From Seohaeicola zhoushanensis (GTDB lineage: Bacteria; Pseudomonadota; Alphaproteobacteria; Rhodobacterales; Rhodobacteraceae), in contig NZ_BNCJ01000014.1 of the NCBI RefSeq assembly GCF_014656415.1, forward strand, positions 55,982 to 119,981: a DNA stretch of 64,000 bases, in the 5' to 3' direction. The position numbers and the translations under genes are program-made. Positions 8,126 through 16,172 of this stretch are shown piece by piece. The notes under the pieces were generated by a model. That model saw only the letters and a list, made by a program, of their open reading frames with translations, made no database searches and was not told the DNA's origin. Every line of letters begins with the position of its first letter. Position 1 is the first letter of the stretch.

Positions 8126-9700
8126 TCAGCTCAGCTCCTTGTAGGAGACCTCGCGCCGGTCGGCGCCGGGGCCGGTCTTGGCGCGGCGCACCGCGAGGCG
8201 GTTCAGCGCGTTGACATAGGCCTTGGCCGAGGCGACCACCGTGTCGGTATTGGCCGACTGCCCGGTGACGATGCGCCCGTCCTCCTCCAGCCGCACCGAG
8301 ACCGTCGCCTGGGCGTCGGTGCCCTCGGTCACCGCGTGCACCTGGTAGAGCTGCAACCGCGCCTCGTTCGGGCAGATCATGCGGATCGCCTTGAAGCTGG
8401 CGTCGACCGGCCCGTCGCCATTGGCCGTCGCGGTCACGTCCTCGCCGTCGACCTCCATCTCGACCGTCGCCTCGGCGGGGCCGTCGGTGCCGCAGAGCAC
8501 GCGCATGGAGACGATCTTGAGGCTGTCGTTCTCCGGGTCCTCGCCCACCCGCATCAGCGCCACGACGTCGTCGTCGTAGACCTCCTTCTTGCGGTCGGCG
8601 AGTTCCTTGAAGCGGACGAAGACGTCCTTGAGCTGGTTGTCACCCACCTCGAAGCCGAGCTGCTTGAGCTTGTCCTTCAGCGCCGCGCGGCCCGAGTGCT
8701 TGCCGAGCGGCAGGCTGTTCGAGGTGAGGCCGACATCCTCGGGGCGCATGATTTCGAAGGTCTCGACGTTCTTCAGCACGCCGTCCTGGTGGATGCCGCT
8801 CTCGTGGGCGAAGGCGTTCTTGCCGACCACCGCCTTGTTGAACTGTACCGGGAAGCCCGAGACGGTGGCGACGCGGCGCGAGATCGCCATGATCTTGCGG
8901 GTGTCGACATTGGTGGTCCAGGGCATGATGTCGTGGCGCACCTTCAGCGCCATCACCACCTCTTCCAGCGCGGTATTGCCGGCGCGTTCGCCGAGGCCGT
9001 TGATGGTGCATTCGATCTGCCGCGCGCCGCCGGCGACGGCGGCCAGCGAGTTCGCCGTCGCCATGCCGAGGTCGTTGTGGCAATGGGTGGCGAAGATCAC
9101 CTCGTCGGCGCCCGGCACCTCGGCGATCAGGCGGCGGATCAGGTCAGCGCTTTCGGCCGGGGCGGTATAGCCCACGGTATCGGGGATGTTGATGGTCGAA
9201 GCGCCCGCCTTGATGGCGATCTCGACCACGCGGCGCAGGTAGTCCCATTCCGTCCGGGTCGCATCCATCGGCGACCACTGCACGTTGTCGCAGAGGTTGC
9301 GCGCATGGGTCACGGTCTGGTGGATGCGCTCGGCCATCTCGTCCATGGTCAGGTTCGGAATGGCGCGGTGCAGCGGCGAGGTGCCGATGAAAGTATGGAT
9401 CCGCGGCGCCTTGGCGTGCTTCACCGCCTCCCAGCAGCGGTCGATATCGGGCAGCTGGGCGCGGGCGAGGCCGCAGATCACGGCGTTCTTCGAGGCGCGG
9501 GCGATCTCGCTCACCGCCTTGAAGTCGCCTTCCGAGGCGATCGGGAAGCCGGCCTCGATGATGTCGACGCCCATGTCGTCGAGCATCTCGGCGATCTCGA
9601 GCTTTTCGGCATGGGTCATGGTCGCGCCGGGCGACTGTTCGCCATCGCGCAGCGTGGTGTCGAAAATGAGGACGCGGTTCTTGTCGGTCATGCTGGTCAT
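8126..9700 (-). CDS. leuA: 2-isopropylmalate synthase
   Basis: 524 residues. The DRE-TIM catalytic domain begins VLIFDTTLRDGEQSPGATM, has the metal-binding HCHNDLGMATAN and the signature NGLGERAGNTALEEVVMAL, followed by HESGIHQDGVLKN. The C-terminal LeuA regulatory domain (about 400-510) is present, so leucine feedback is likely. It condenses acetyl-CoA with 2-oxoisovalerate, the first committed step of leucine synthesis. ATGs at 9700 and 9691 are both possible. AGAAAGA lies upstream of the first. A leucine leader peptide and interlocked hairpins lie 40-165 bp upstream. Confidence 0.95.
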   Translation of the reverse strand: MTSMTDKNRVLIFDTTLRDGEQSPGATMTHAEKLEIAEMLDDMGVDIIEAGFPIASEGDFKAVSEIARASKNAVICGLARAQLPDIDRCWEAVKHAKAPRIHTFIGTSPLHRAIPNLTMDEMAERIHQTVTHARNLCDNVQWSPMDATRTEWDYLRRVVEIAIKAGASTINIPDTVGYTAPAESADLIRRLIAEVPGADEVIFATHCHNDLGMATANSLAAVAGGARQIECTINGLGERAGNTALEEVVMALKVRHDIMPWTTNVDTRKIMAISRRVATVSGFPVQFNKAVVGKNAFAHESGIHQDGVLKNVETFEIMRPEDVGLTSNSLPLGKHSGRAALKDKLKQLGFEVGDNQLKDVFVRFKELADRKKEVYDDDVVALMRVGEDPENDSLKIVSMRVLCGTDGPAEATVEMEVDGEDVTATANGDGPVDASFKAIRMICPNEARLQLYQVHAVTEGTDAQATVSVRLEEDGRIVTGQSANTDTVVASAKAYVNALNRLAVRRAKTGPGADRREVSYKELS

Positions 9701-9736
9701 GTCGGTGATCTTTCTAAATCTGTTCCTAGGGCCAAT

Positions 9737-9788
9737 GGCGCGCAGGCGGCATCCTCTGAGCGGGCGCGCCTGATGGCACGCTCAGAGG
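9737..9788 (-). promoter_or_regulatory. leuA attenuator: two mutually exclusive stem-loops
   Basis: On the minus strand, CCTCTGAGCG (9788 to 9779) pairs perfectly with CGCTCAGAGG (9762 to 9753), and GGCGCGC (9770 to 9764) pairs with GCGCGCC (9743 to 9737). The second 5' arm lies in the loop of the first hairpin and the first 3' arm lies in the loop of the second, so both cannot form as simple hairpins. The first 5' arm contains the last Leu codon and stop of the leader peptide. A ribosome stalled on Leu codons or finishing at the stop would choose between them. No U-run follows, so the readout may be Rho or translation. Confidence 0.62.
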
Positions 9789-9865
9789 CGCGTTAGGAGC
9801 AGTAGGCCGAGCGCAACGGCACCGCGCGGGGCGGGCAGGGAAGGGATATGTGCGCAAATCGACAT
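9782..9865 (-). CDS. Leucine leader peptide upstream of leuA
   Basis: A 27-codon reading frame on the leuA strand. Its last ten residues are ALGLLLLTRL, with codons CTC GGC CTA CTG CTC CTA ACG CGC CTC before TGA. Six of the last nine sense codons are Leu and two are CTA, which should be rare in such GC-rich DNA and favours ribosome stalling when charged tRNA-Leu is low. A TTATAA -10-like box (9875-9880) lies only 9 bp before the ATG, so the transcript may be leaderless or nearly so, as known for some alphaproteobacterial trp leaders. No Shine-Dalgarno is seen. Confidence 0.65.
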   Translation of the reverse strand: MSICAHIPSLPAPRGAVALGLLLLTRL

Positions 9866-9922
9866 GGGACGGAGTTATAACCGGATCGGATTAAATGAAA
9901 AGTCCAAAATGCGGGGCAGGGG

Positions 9923-11320
9923 TCAGCCGTCGGACTTGTTCAGCGCGCCGTTCTCCCAGGTGCCGGTGGCCTCCTGGCCGGTGGCGTATTTCATCGTGCC
10001 CTGGCCCTGGCGCTTGCCCTTGACGAATTCGCCCTCGTAGACGTCGCCGTTGGCATAGGTGGCAATGCCCTTGCCGGCGATCTCGCCGTCCTGCCATTCG
10101 CCGGTATACCTGAAGCCGCCGGTCATCACGATCTCGCCCTGGCCCTGGCGGTGGCCGTTGACGAAGCCGCCGGTATAGACAGAGCCGTCGGCATAGGTGG
10201 CCTTGCCCTGGCCGTGGCGCTGGCCGTCGACCCAGTCGCCCTCGTAGCGATAGCCGTCGGGATAGGTCATCACGCCCCGGCCGTGGTTGCGGGCGTTCTT
10301 GAACTGCCCCTCGTAGACGGTGCCGTTGGCATAGCGCGCGATCCCGTCGCCCTCGATCACGCCGGCGACCCACTGGCCCTCGTAGGTCGAGCCGTCGGGG
10401 TAGGTGATCTTGCCGGTGCCATCCGCGAGGTCGCCGCGGAACTGGCCCTCGTAGACCGAACCGTCGGGATAGGTCACGCGGCCCTGGCCCTCGATCTGCC
10501 CGGCCACCCAGGACCCGGCATAGACATAGCCGTCGGCACCGGTGAAGGTGCCCGTGCCATCGCGCCGGTCGTCCGAGAAATCGCCCTCGTAGACATCGCC
10601 GTTGACGTATTGCACGCGGCCCTTGCCCTCGCGCTTCCCGGCCACCAGCGCGCCGGTATAGACGTCGCCGTTGGGCTGGGTCAGGCTGCCCTGGCCCTCG
10701 ATCTGCCCGGCCTTCCAGGTGCCCTGGTAGACCAGCCCGTCGGGCATGGTCAGCTTGCCGGTGCCCTCGCGCTGCCCGGCGACGATATCGCCGTCGTAGA
10801 CCGCGCCGTCGGGATAGGTGATGACGCCCTTGCCCTGCTTCTCGCCCTCGACCCACTGGCCGCGGTATTCATAGCCGCCGGGGCTCTGCATCGTGCCCAT
10901 GCCGTGGTGCTTGGCGTCCTTGAACTCGCCCTCGTAGCGCACGCCATTGGCATAGATCGCGATGCCCTTGCCGTTGATCTTGCCGTCGACCCATTCGCCT
11001 TCGTAGGTGCCGCCGTCCGAGAAGGTGATCTTGCCCAGCCCCTCGGGCTTGCCCTTGGCGAATTCGCCCTCGTAGACCGAGCCGTTGGGGAAGCGCGCGA
11101 CGCCGTGGCCGCGGATCTCGCCGTCGACCCATTGGCCGGTGTATTCATAGCCGTTGGGCAGCCGGTAGGTGCCGGTGCCATGCTGCAGCCCGTTACGGAA
11201 GCCGCCCTCGTAGATGCCGCCGATATCGTCCTGGGTCTTGCCGGTCTCCTGCGCGGCGACGGGAAGCGCCTGCAGGGCGACAAGCGCGGCGGCGGCGGTG
11301 GCGGTCAGGGATCGGATCAT
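9923..11320 (-). CDS. Exported MORN-repeat protein
   Basis: 465 residues. A signal peptide (about 1-23, ending VAAQ) is followed by 18 complete 23-residue MORN repeats (pattern G-x2-Y-x-G-x-[WF]-x3-x5-G-x-G) and one partial repeat. MORN arrays form extended beta-hairpin rods; bacterial roles are mostly undefined, with lipid or protein scaffolding proposed. The aromatic at repeat position 8 alternates F and W along the array, except around repeats 7-10 (I, W, L, F), after which the phase is reversed. It stands alone between leuA and nadE. Function is not known. Confidence 0.85.
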   Translation of the reverse strand: MIRSLTATAAAALVALQALPVAAQETGKTQDDIGGIYEGGFRNGLQHGTGTYRLPNGYEYTGQWVDGEIRGHGVARFPNGSVYEGEFAKGKPEGLGKITFSDGGTYEGEWVDGKINGKGIAIYANGVRYEGEFKDAKHHGMGTMQSPGGYEYRGQWVEGEKQGKGVITYPDGAVYDGDIVAGQREGTGKLTMPDGLVYQGTWKAGQIEGQGSLTQPNGDVYTGALVAGKREGKGRVQYVNGDVYEGDFSDDRRDGTGTFTGADGYVYAGSWVAGQIEGQGRVTYPDGSVYEGQFRGDLADGTGKITYPDGSTYEGQWVAGVIEGDGIARYANGTVYEGQFKNARNHGRGVMTYPDGYRYEGDWVDGQRHGQGKATYADGSVYTGGFVNGHRQGQGEIVMTGGFRYTGEWQDGEIAGKGIATYANGDVYEGEFVKGKRQGQGTMKYATGQEATGTWENGALNKSDG

Positions 11321-11481
11321 GGTTTTGTCCTGTCAGGCCATTCTGGCGGCACACGGGCACGCGGCCCGCCGAAATTAGGCGACCGCGCCGCGCGGAGCAA
11401 CGCCTTTTGCCGCTATCGGCTTTTCTGCCCGGCGCGATCTGGTAAAGGGGGTCGGCAGGCGAATTGATGACCGAGGGCAGG

Positions 11482-13140
11482 ATGGCCGACCGTTTCCGCA
11501 TGACTCTGGCGCAGCTGAACCCCGTTGTGGGCGACCTCGCCGGCAATGCCGCCAAGGCGCGCGAGGCCTGGGAGGCCGCGCGCGAGGCCGGGGCCGACAT
11601 GGTCGCGCTGCCCGAGATGTTCATCACCGGCTACAACGCCCAGGACCTGGTGATGAAACCGGCCTTCCACACCGCCGCCATCGAGGCGGTGCGCCAACTG
11701 GCGAAGGACTGCGCCGAGGGGCCCGCCATGGCCATCGGTGGCCCCTGGATCGAGGGCGTCGAGCTCTACAACGCCTATTTCATCCTGCGCGGGGGCAATA
11801 TCGTCTCGACCGTGCTCAAGCATCACCTGCCCAACGAGACCGTCTTCGACGAGGTGCGGATCTTCGATTCCGGCCCCATCGGCGGGCCCTATTCGGTATG
11901 TAATACCCGCATCGGCTCGCCCATCTGCGAGGACGCCTGGCACGAGGACGTGGCCGAGACCCTGGCCGAAACCGGCGCCGAGTTCCTTCTGGTGCCCAAC
12001 GGTTCGCCCTATTACCGCGGCAAGTTCGACACCCGGATCAACCACATGGTGGCCCGCGTGATCGAGACCGGGCTGCCGCTGATCTACCTCAACATGGTGG
12101 GCGGCCAGGACGACCAGGTCTTTGACGGCGCGAGCTTTGCGCTGAACCCCGGCGGCGCGCTGGCGGTGCAGCTGCCGGCCTTCGACGCCTGCCTTTCGCA
12201 TGTCGACCTGGAACGCGGAGAGACCGGCTGGCGCATCCTGCCGGGCGAAATGGCGGTGCTGCCGGGCGATTACGAACAGGACTATCGCGTGATGGTCGAG
12301 TCGCTGCGCGACTATTGCGGCAAGACCGGGTTCAAGAAGGTGCTGCTCGGTCTCTCTGGCGGCGTCGATTCGGCCATCGTGGCGACCATCGCCGCCGATG
12401 CGCTCGGCCCCGAGAACGTGCGCTGCGTCATGCTGCCGTCGGAATATACCTCGGCCGGGTCGCTCGAGGATGCCGAGGCCGTGGCGAAGGCGCTGGGCTG
12501 CCGCTACGACTATGTTCCGATCAGTGGCCCCCGCGCCGCCGTGACCGAGGCGCTGGCGCCGCTCTTCGAGGGCCTGAAACCTGACCTCACCGAGGAAAAC
12601 ATCCAGTCGCGCCTGCGCGGCCTCCTGCTGATGGCGATGTCGAACAAGTTCGGCGAGATGCTGCTGACGACCGGCAACAAGTCCGAGGTGGCGGTGGGCT
12701 ATGCCACGATCTACGGCGACATGGCGGGCGGCTACAACCCGATCAAGGACCTCTACAAGACCCGCGTCTTCGAGGCCTGCCGCTGGCGCAACGCCAACCA
12801 CCGCGACTGGATGATGGGTCCGCCGGGCGAGGTGATCCCGCCGCGCGTGATCGAGAAACCGCCAAGCGCCGAGTTGCGCCCCGACCAGAAGGACAGCGAC
12901 AGCCTGCCCGAATACGCCGATCTCGACCGGCTGCTCGACATCCTGATCGAACAGGATGGCTCCATTGCCGACTGCGTTGCAGCGGGCTTTGACCGGGCCA
13001 CCGCGCAGAAGGTCGAGCGGCTGATCTATCTCAGCGAATACAAGCGCTTCCAGTCCGCTCCTGGTGTGCGGCTGACGAAGAAGGCCTTCTGGCTCGACCG
13101 GCGCTATCCGATCGTCAACCGCTGGCGCGATCCAAGCTGA
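11482..13140 (+). CDS. nadE: Glutamine-dependent NAD+ synthase
   Basis: 552 residues. An N-terminal nitrilase-type glutaminase domain has the triad Glu45 (ALPEMFITGY), Lys113 (VLKHHLPN) and Cys149 (SPICEDAW). The C-terminal ATP-pyrophosphatase domain has SGGVDS at 292-297 and the TGNKSEVAVGYATIYGD segment. It converts deamido-NAD+ to NAD+ using ammonia channelled from glutamine. TTG 11464 and ATG 11467 are alternative starts in frame; I prefer 11482 because MADRF is where recognisable similarity begins and the length fits. The 3' end overlaps the convergent GNAT gene by 26 bp. Confidence 0.94.
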   Translation: MADRFRMTLAQLNPVVGDLAGNAAKAREAWEAAREAGADMVALPEMFITGYNAQDLVMKPAFHTAAIEAVRQLAKDCAEGPAMAIGGPWIEGVELYNAYFILRGGNIVSTVLKHHLPNETVFDEVRIFDSGPIGGPYSVCNTRIGSPICEDAWHEDVAETLAETGAEFLLVPNGSPYYRGKFDTRINHMVARVIETGLPLIYLNMVGGQDDQVFDGASFALNPGGALAVQLPAFDACLSHVDLERGETGWRILPGEMAVLPGDYEQDYRVMVESLRDYCGKTGFKKVLLGLSGGVDSAIVATIAADALGPENVRCVMLPSEYTSAGSLEDAEAVAKALGCRYDYVPISGPRAAVTEALAPLFEGLKPDLTEENIQSRLRGLLLMAMSNKFGEMLLTTGNKSEVAVGYATIYGDMAGGYNPIKDLYKTRVFEACRWRNANHRDWMMGPPGEVIPPRVIEKPPSAELRPDQKDSDSLPEYADLDRLLDILIEQDGSIADCVAAGFDRATAQKVERLIYLSEYKRFQSAPGVRLTKKAFWLDRRYPIVNRWRDPS

Positions 13141-13597
13141 CGGGGCGCTGCATGGTGAGGGTCGTGACCCGGTCATAGCCCTCGTGCGAACTCTCGCCGG
13201 TCTTGACGAAGCCCATGCGGGCGAAGGCGGCGTGGTTCTCCACCAGCTCGATCCGGGTTTGCAGCTCGACCACCGGGAACCCCTGCGCGGCCGCGCGCTC
13301 GCAGGCGATCCCGACCAGCCGCGCCGCCAGCCCCCGGCCGCGCGCGCTCCCCGCCACCGCCAGCTTGCCGAGGTAGAGCCGCCCCGGCTTGGGCGTCAGG
13401 AACATGCAGGCCACCACCGGCGCGCCCAGCGACCAGACCTCGCCCGTCTCGCACTGGCGCCGCACGTCGTCCAGGCTCAGGCGATGCATCGACGAGGGCG
13501 GGTCGATGCGCGCGTCCATATAGGCGAATTCGGCGCGGATCAGCGCCAGCACATCGGCAAGCGCGGGGTCGGTCGGCAAGTGGCGGGTGGCGATCAT
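13115..13597 (-). CDS. GNAT family N-acetyltransferase
   Basis: 160 residues. The acetyl-CoA-binding motif A appears as LGKLAVAGSARGRGLAARLV (about residues 76-95), preceded by the beta4 strand and followed by ENHAAFARMGFVKTGE, the usual motif B. The family transfers acetyl groups to amines of small molecules or proteins. Substrate unknown. It is convergent with nadE and divergent from the H-NOX gene. Confidence 0.85.
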   Translation of the reverse strand: MIATRHLPTDPALADVLALIRAEFAYMDARIDPPSSMHRLSLDDVRRQCETGEVWSLGAPVVACMFLTPKPGRLYLGKLAVAGSARGRGLAARLVGIACERAAAQGFPVVELQTRIELVENHAAFARMGFVKTGESSHEGYDRVTTLTMQRPVSLDRASG

Positions 13598-13744
13598 CGC
13601 GGGCTCCGGAAATCTCGCCGCATATGAGGCCCGCCCTCGCGCCGGCGCAAGGGGCGGCGGAATTCAGGTAAAATTCGATCTGTTACAGGCCGGTTAACCT
13701 CTGCCGATCCATGCTGCCGCGCGTACCCAGGGCAAGGAGTCGTG

Positions 13745-14332
13745 ATGCATGGCCTGATCAACTGCGCGATCCAGTCCTTCTTCTGCCATACCTACAGCCA
13801 GGCGCGCTGGCGCCGGGTGACCCGGCGCGCTGGCCTCAGCGGGTCGGGCTTCGAGGCGATGCTGACCTATGAGGACGCGCTCTCGCTGCGCGTGCTGGAC
13901 GAGGTCTGCGCCGACCTGGGCCGCGACCGGGCCGAGGTGCTGGAGGATATCGGCACCTTCATCGTCTCGCACCCCGGTCTGGAGGCGCTGCGCCGCCTGC
14001 TGCGTTTCGGCGGTGTCACCTATGTCGACTTCCTGCATTCGCTCGACGATCTGCCCGACCGCGCCCGCCTTGCCGTGGCCGACCTGAACCTGCCCGCGCT
14101 GGAGCTGCGCGAACTCACCTCCGGGATGCTGACGCTGACCTGCGGTCCCGGTCTTCCCGGCTTCGGCTGCGTCATGATGGGCGTCCTGCGCACCATGGCC
14201 GACGATTACGGCGCGCTGGTCATACTCGACCATCGCGGCCTGCGCGACGGCTGCGAGGTGATCTCCATCGCCCTGATCGAGACCGATTTCGCCAAGGGCC
14301 GCAGCTTCGACCTCGGGGCGCGCAGCGCATGA
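13745..14332 (+). CDS. H-NOX (haem NO/O2-binding) domain protein
   Basis: 195 residues starting MHGLINCAIQSFF, the H-NOX opening. The fold markers LLRFGG and FLHSLDDL are present. By eye-alignment with other H-NOX proteins, the proximal haem histidine (in FLxxLDxxH) is Pro104 here, and the YxSxR motif is reduced to IxDxR with the Arg (164) kept; His98 lies six residues earlier. So haem binding is uncertain. The gene has AAGGAG 5 bp before the ATG and overlaps the diguanylate cyclase start by 4 bp. H-NOX proteins typically control a neighbouring cyclase or kinase in response to NO. Confidence 0.83.
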   Translation: MHGLINCAIQSFFCHTYSQARWRRVTRRAGLSGSGFEAMLTYEDALSLRVLDEVCADLGRDRAEVLEDIGTFIVSHPGLEALRRLLRFGGVTYVDFLHSLDDLPDRARLAVADLNLPALELRELTSGMLTLTCGPGLPGFGCVMMGVLRTMADDYGALVILDHRGLRDGCEVISIALIETDFAKGRSFDLGARSA

Positions 14333-15336
14333 CAACGGGGGGCGAGGTCGACCAACTGCTCGATACCCTCTGCCCGATGCATGTCCGGCTCGACCCCGCG
14401 GGCCACATCCGCCGTACCGGCCCGACCCTGCGCAAGCTGCGCCCGGTGGCGGCGCTGCATGGCCATCGCTTTCTGGACGTCTTCGAACTCGGCCGCCCGC
14501 GCGCCGTCACCTCGATGCAGCAGCTGATGCAGCGGTCCGGCACCAAGCTGCACCTGCGCTTCCGCACCGCGCCCGCGACCGGGCTCAAGGGCGTGATCGT
14601 GCCGCTCTCGCCGGGGCAGGGGGCGGTGGTCGATCTCTCCTTCGGCATCTCGGTGCTCGACGCGGTGCGCGACTACGACCTCACCAGCGCCGATTTTCCG
14701 GCCACCGACCTCACCATCGAGATGCTCTACCTGGTAGAGGCGAAATCGGCGGCGATGGAGGCCTCGCGCCGGCTCAACCTGCGCCTGCAGGGCGCGATGA
14801 TCGCGGCCGAGGAACAGGCCTATACCGACACGCTCACCGGGCTGAAGAACCGCCGCGCGATGGATTTCCTGCTCGACCGGCTGATCGCCGAGGGCAGCCG
14901 CTTTGCGCTGATGCATCTCGATCTCGATTTCTTCAAGGGAATCAACGATACGATGGGCCATGCCGCCGGCGACCACGTGCTGCGCCACGTCGCGCGCATC
15001 ATGGCCGAGGAAAGCCGCGAATCCGATTGCGTGGCGCGGGTAGGGGGCGACGAATTCGTGCTGATCTTCCGCCAGCTGACCGACCGCGCCCGGCTCGAGG
15101 AGGTGGCATCCCGGCTGATCGCCCGCATCGGCCAGCCGATCATCTACCAGGGCCGTCTCTGCCGGGTGGCCGCCAGCATCGGCATGGTGGTCGCCCCCAG
15201 GACCGGCACCCCCGATGCCGGGCGGCTGATGCACCAGGCCGACCTTGCGCTCTATGCCGCCAAGCACGCGGGCCGCGGCACCCATCGCTTCTATCGCCCC
15301 GAGATGTCCGGCGATCCGGGCAGCACCGTGGCCTAG
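14329..15336 (+). CDS. HNOBA-GGDEF diguanylate cyclase
   Basis: 335 residues. The N-terminal half (about 6-160) matches the HNOBA (H-NOX-associated, PAS-like) domain of soluble guanylate cyclases: HVRLDPAGHIRRTGPTL, LKGVIVPLSP and a helix of the LYLVEAKSAAMEASRRL type acting as coiled-coil linker. The GGDEF domain follows (TDTLTGLKNRRAMD, HLDLDFFKGINDTMGH, ARVGGDEFVLIF). An RxxD inhibitory site (RESD) precedes GGDEF by five residues, so c-di-GMP feedback inhibition is expected. The active site is intact. With the overlapping H-NOX gene this forms a two-protein analogue of soluble guanylate cyclase that would produce c-di-GMP. Confidence 0.92.
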   Translation: MTTGGEVDQLLDTLCPMHVRLDPAGHIRRTGPTLRKLRPVAALHGHRFLDVFELGRPRAVTSMQQLMQRSGTKLHLRFRTAPATGLKGVIVPLSPGQGAVVDLSFGISVLDAVRDYDLTSADFPATDLTIEMLYLVEAKSAAMEASRRLNLRLQGAMIAAEEQAYTDTLTGLKNRRAMDFLLDRLIAEGSRFALMHLDLDFFKGINDTMGHAAGDHVLRHVARIMAEESRESDCVARVGGDEFVLIFRQLTDRARLEEVASRLIARIGQPIIYQGRLCRVAASIGMVVAPRTGTPDAGRLMHQADLALYAAKHAGRGTHRFYRPEMSGDPGSTVA

Positions 15337-15511
15337 GCTGGCCGGGATTGGCCTTTTACAACAGCCGCTTCGCCGGATATCCCTCGGGCAGGGCGAGGCA
15401 AGGCGCCCGCCACGCGAGGGGGAGAGCAGGTGGCAAGGACTGGCGGCACCGCCATGCAAAGGCCGGCTCCCCGCGCGGGGAACATCCCCTTTAACCGGAA
15501 CGGTATGAACC

Positions 15512-15988
15512 ATGTCTGACAGCACGACGACACTTCTCGGCACCGGCTTCTACTGGCAGGACCTGCCAGTCGGGGCGCGGTTCCGCACCTATGGGCGCAC
15601 CATCCGCGAGGCCGATGTCTCGGCCTTCACCGCCACCGTCGGCATGGTCGAGCCGCTGTTCACCGACGAGGTCTATGCCGAGGCACATTCCGCCATCAAG
15701 GGCCGCCTGGTGCCCGGCGCGCAGGTCTATGCCGTGGCCGAGGGGCTGGTGCTCGCCGCCACCGCCCATGGCACCGGCATGGCCTTCCTGCAGGCTTCGA
15801 TGAACGTGCTCGGCCCCACGCTGGCCGGCGACACGGTGCATGTCGACTTCGAGGTGATCGAATCCCGCCCCGCGCAGAAGGGCGGCCGCGGCCTGGTGCG
15901 CACCCGCAACCGGGTCATCAACCAGCACGGCGTGGCGGTGATGGAATACGAACCGCTCCGCCTGATGGCCGGACGCGACGAAGGCTGA
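15512..15988 (+). CDS. MaoC family hydratase/dehydratase
   Basis: 158 residues with the hot-dog fold pattern: opening FYWQDLPVGARFRTYGRTIREADV, a central helix GRLVPGAQVYAVAEGL, and the strand LAGDTVHVDFEVIESRP. The usual hydratase motif Y-x-x-x-N/D-x-x-x-H/P-x-H is modified (ADVSAFTATVG then EPLFTDEVYA), so catalytic detail is uncertain. Relatives hydrate enoyl-CoA thioesters. The 175-bp gap before it (15337-15511) contains only a self-complementary CCCCGCGCGGGG (15469-15480). Monocistronic as far as can be seen. Confidence 0.75.
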   Translation: MSDSTTTLLGTGFYWQDLPVGARFRTYGRTIREADVSAFTATVGMVEPLFTDEVYAEAHSAIKGRLVPGAQVYAVAEGLVLAATAHGTGMAFLQASMNVLGPTLAGDTVHVDFEVIESRPAQKGGRGLVRTRNRVINQHGVAVMEYEPLRLMAGRDEG

Positions 15989-16089
15989 TCGGCCCTCCGC
16001 TCATTCCGCCGGGTCATCAGCGGGATCGTGCCAAGGCGCGCCCCGTGCCCGGCGATATCCGCCCTTGCAGGACCAAAGCGCCAAGGCTT

Positions 16090-16119
16090 AGGGTCAACCC
16101 GTTGGAAATCAGGGTCAAA
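16090..16119 (+). promoter_or_regulatory. Direct repeats in the srf operon promoter region
   Basis: AGGGTCAA occurs at 16090-16097 and again at 16111-16118, a 21-bp period (two DNA turns), within the only sizeable gap (15989-16172) before the ten-gene srf-like operon. Same-face direct repeats suit an activator or response regulator. No -35/-10 pair is convincing. Confidence 0.35.
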
Positions 16120-16172
16120 CTCCTGTCGCCGCCGCGCAGCCGAAGACCCGGCGCAGGGCGACGGGGGGCGGA

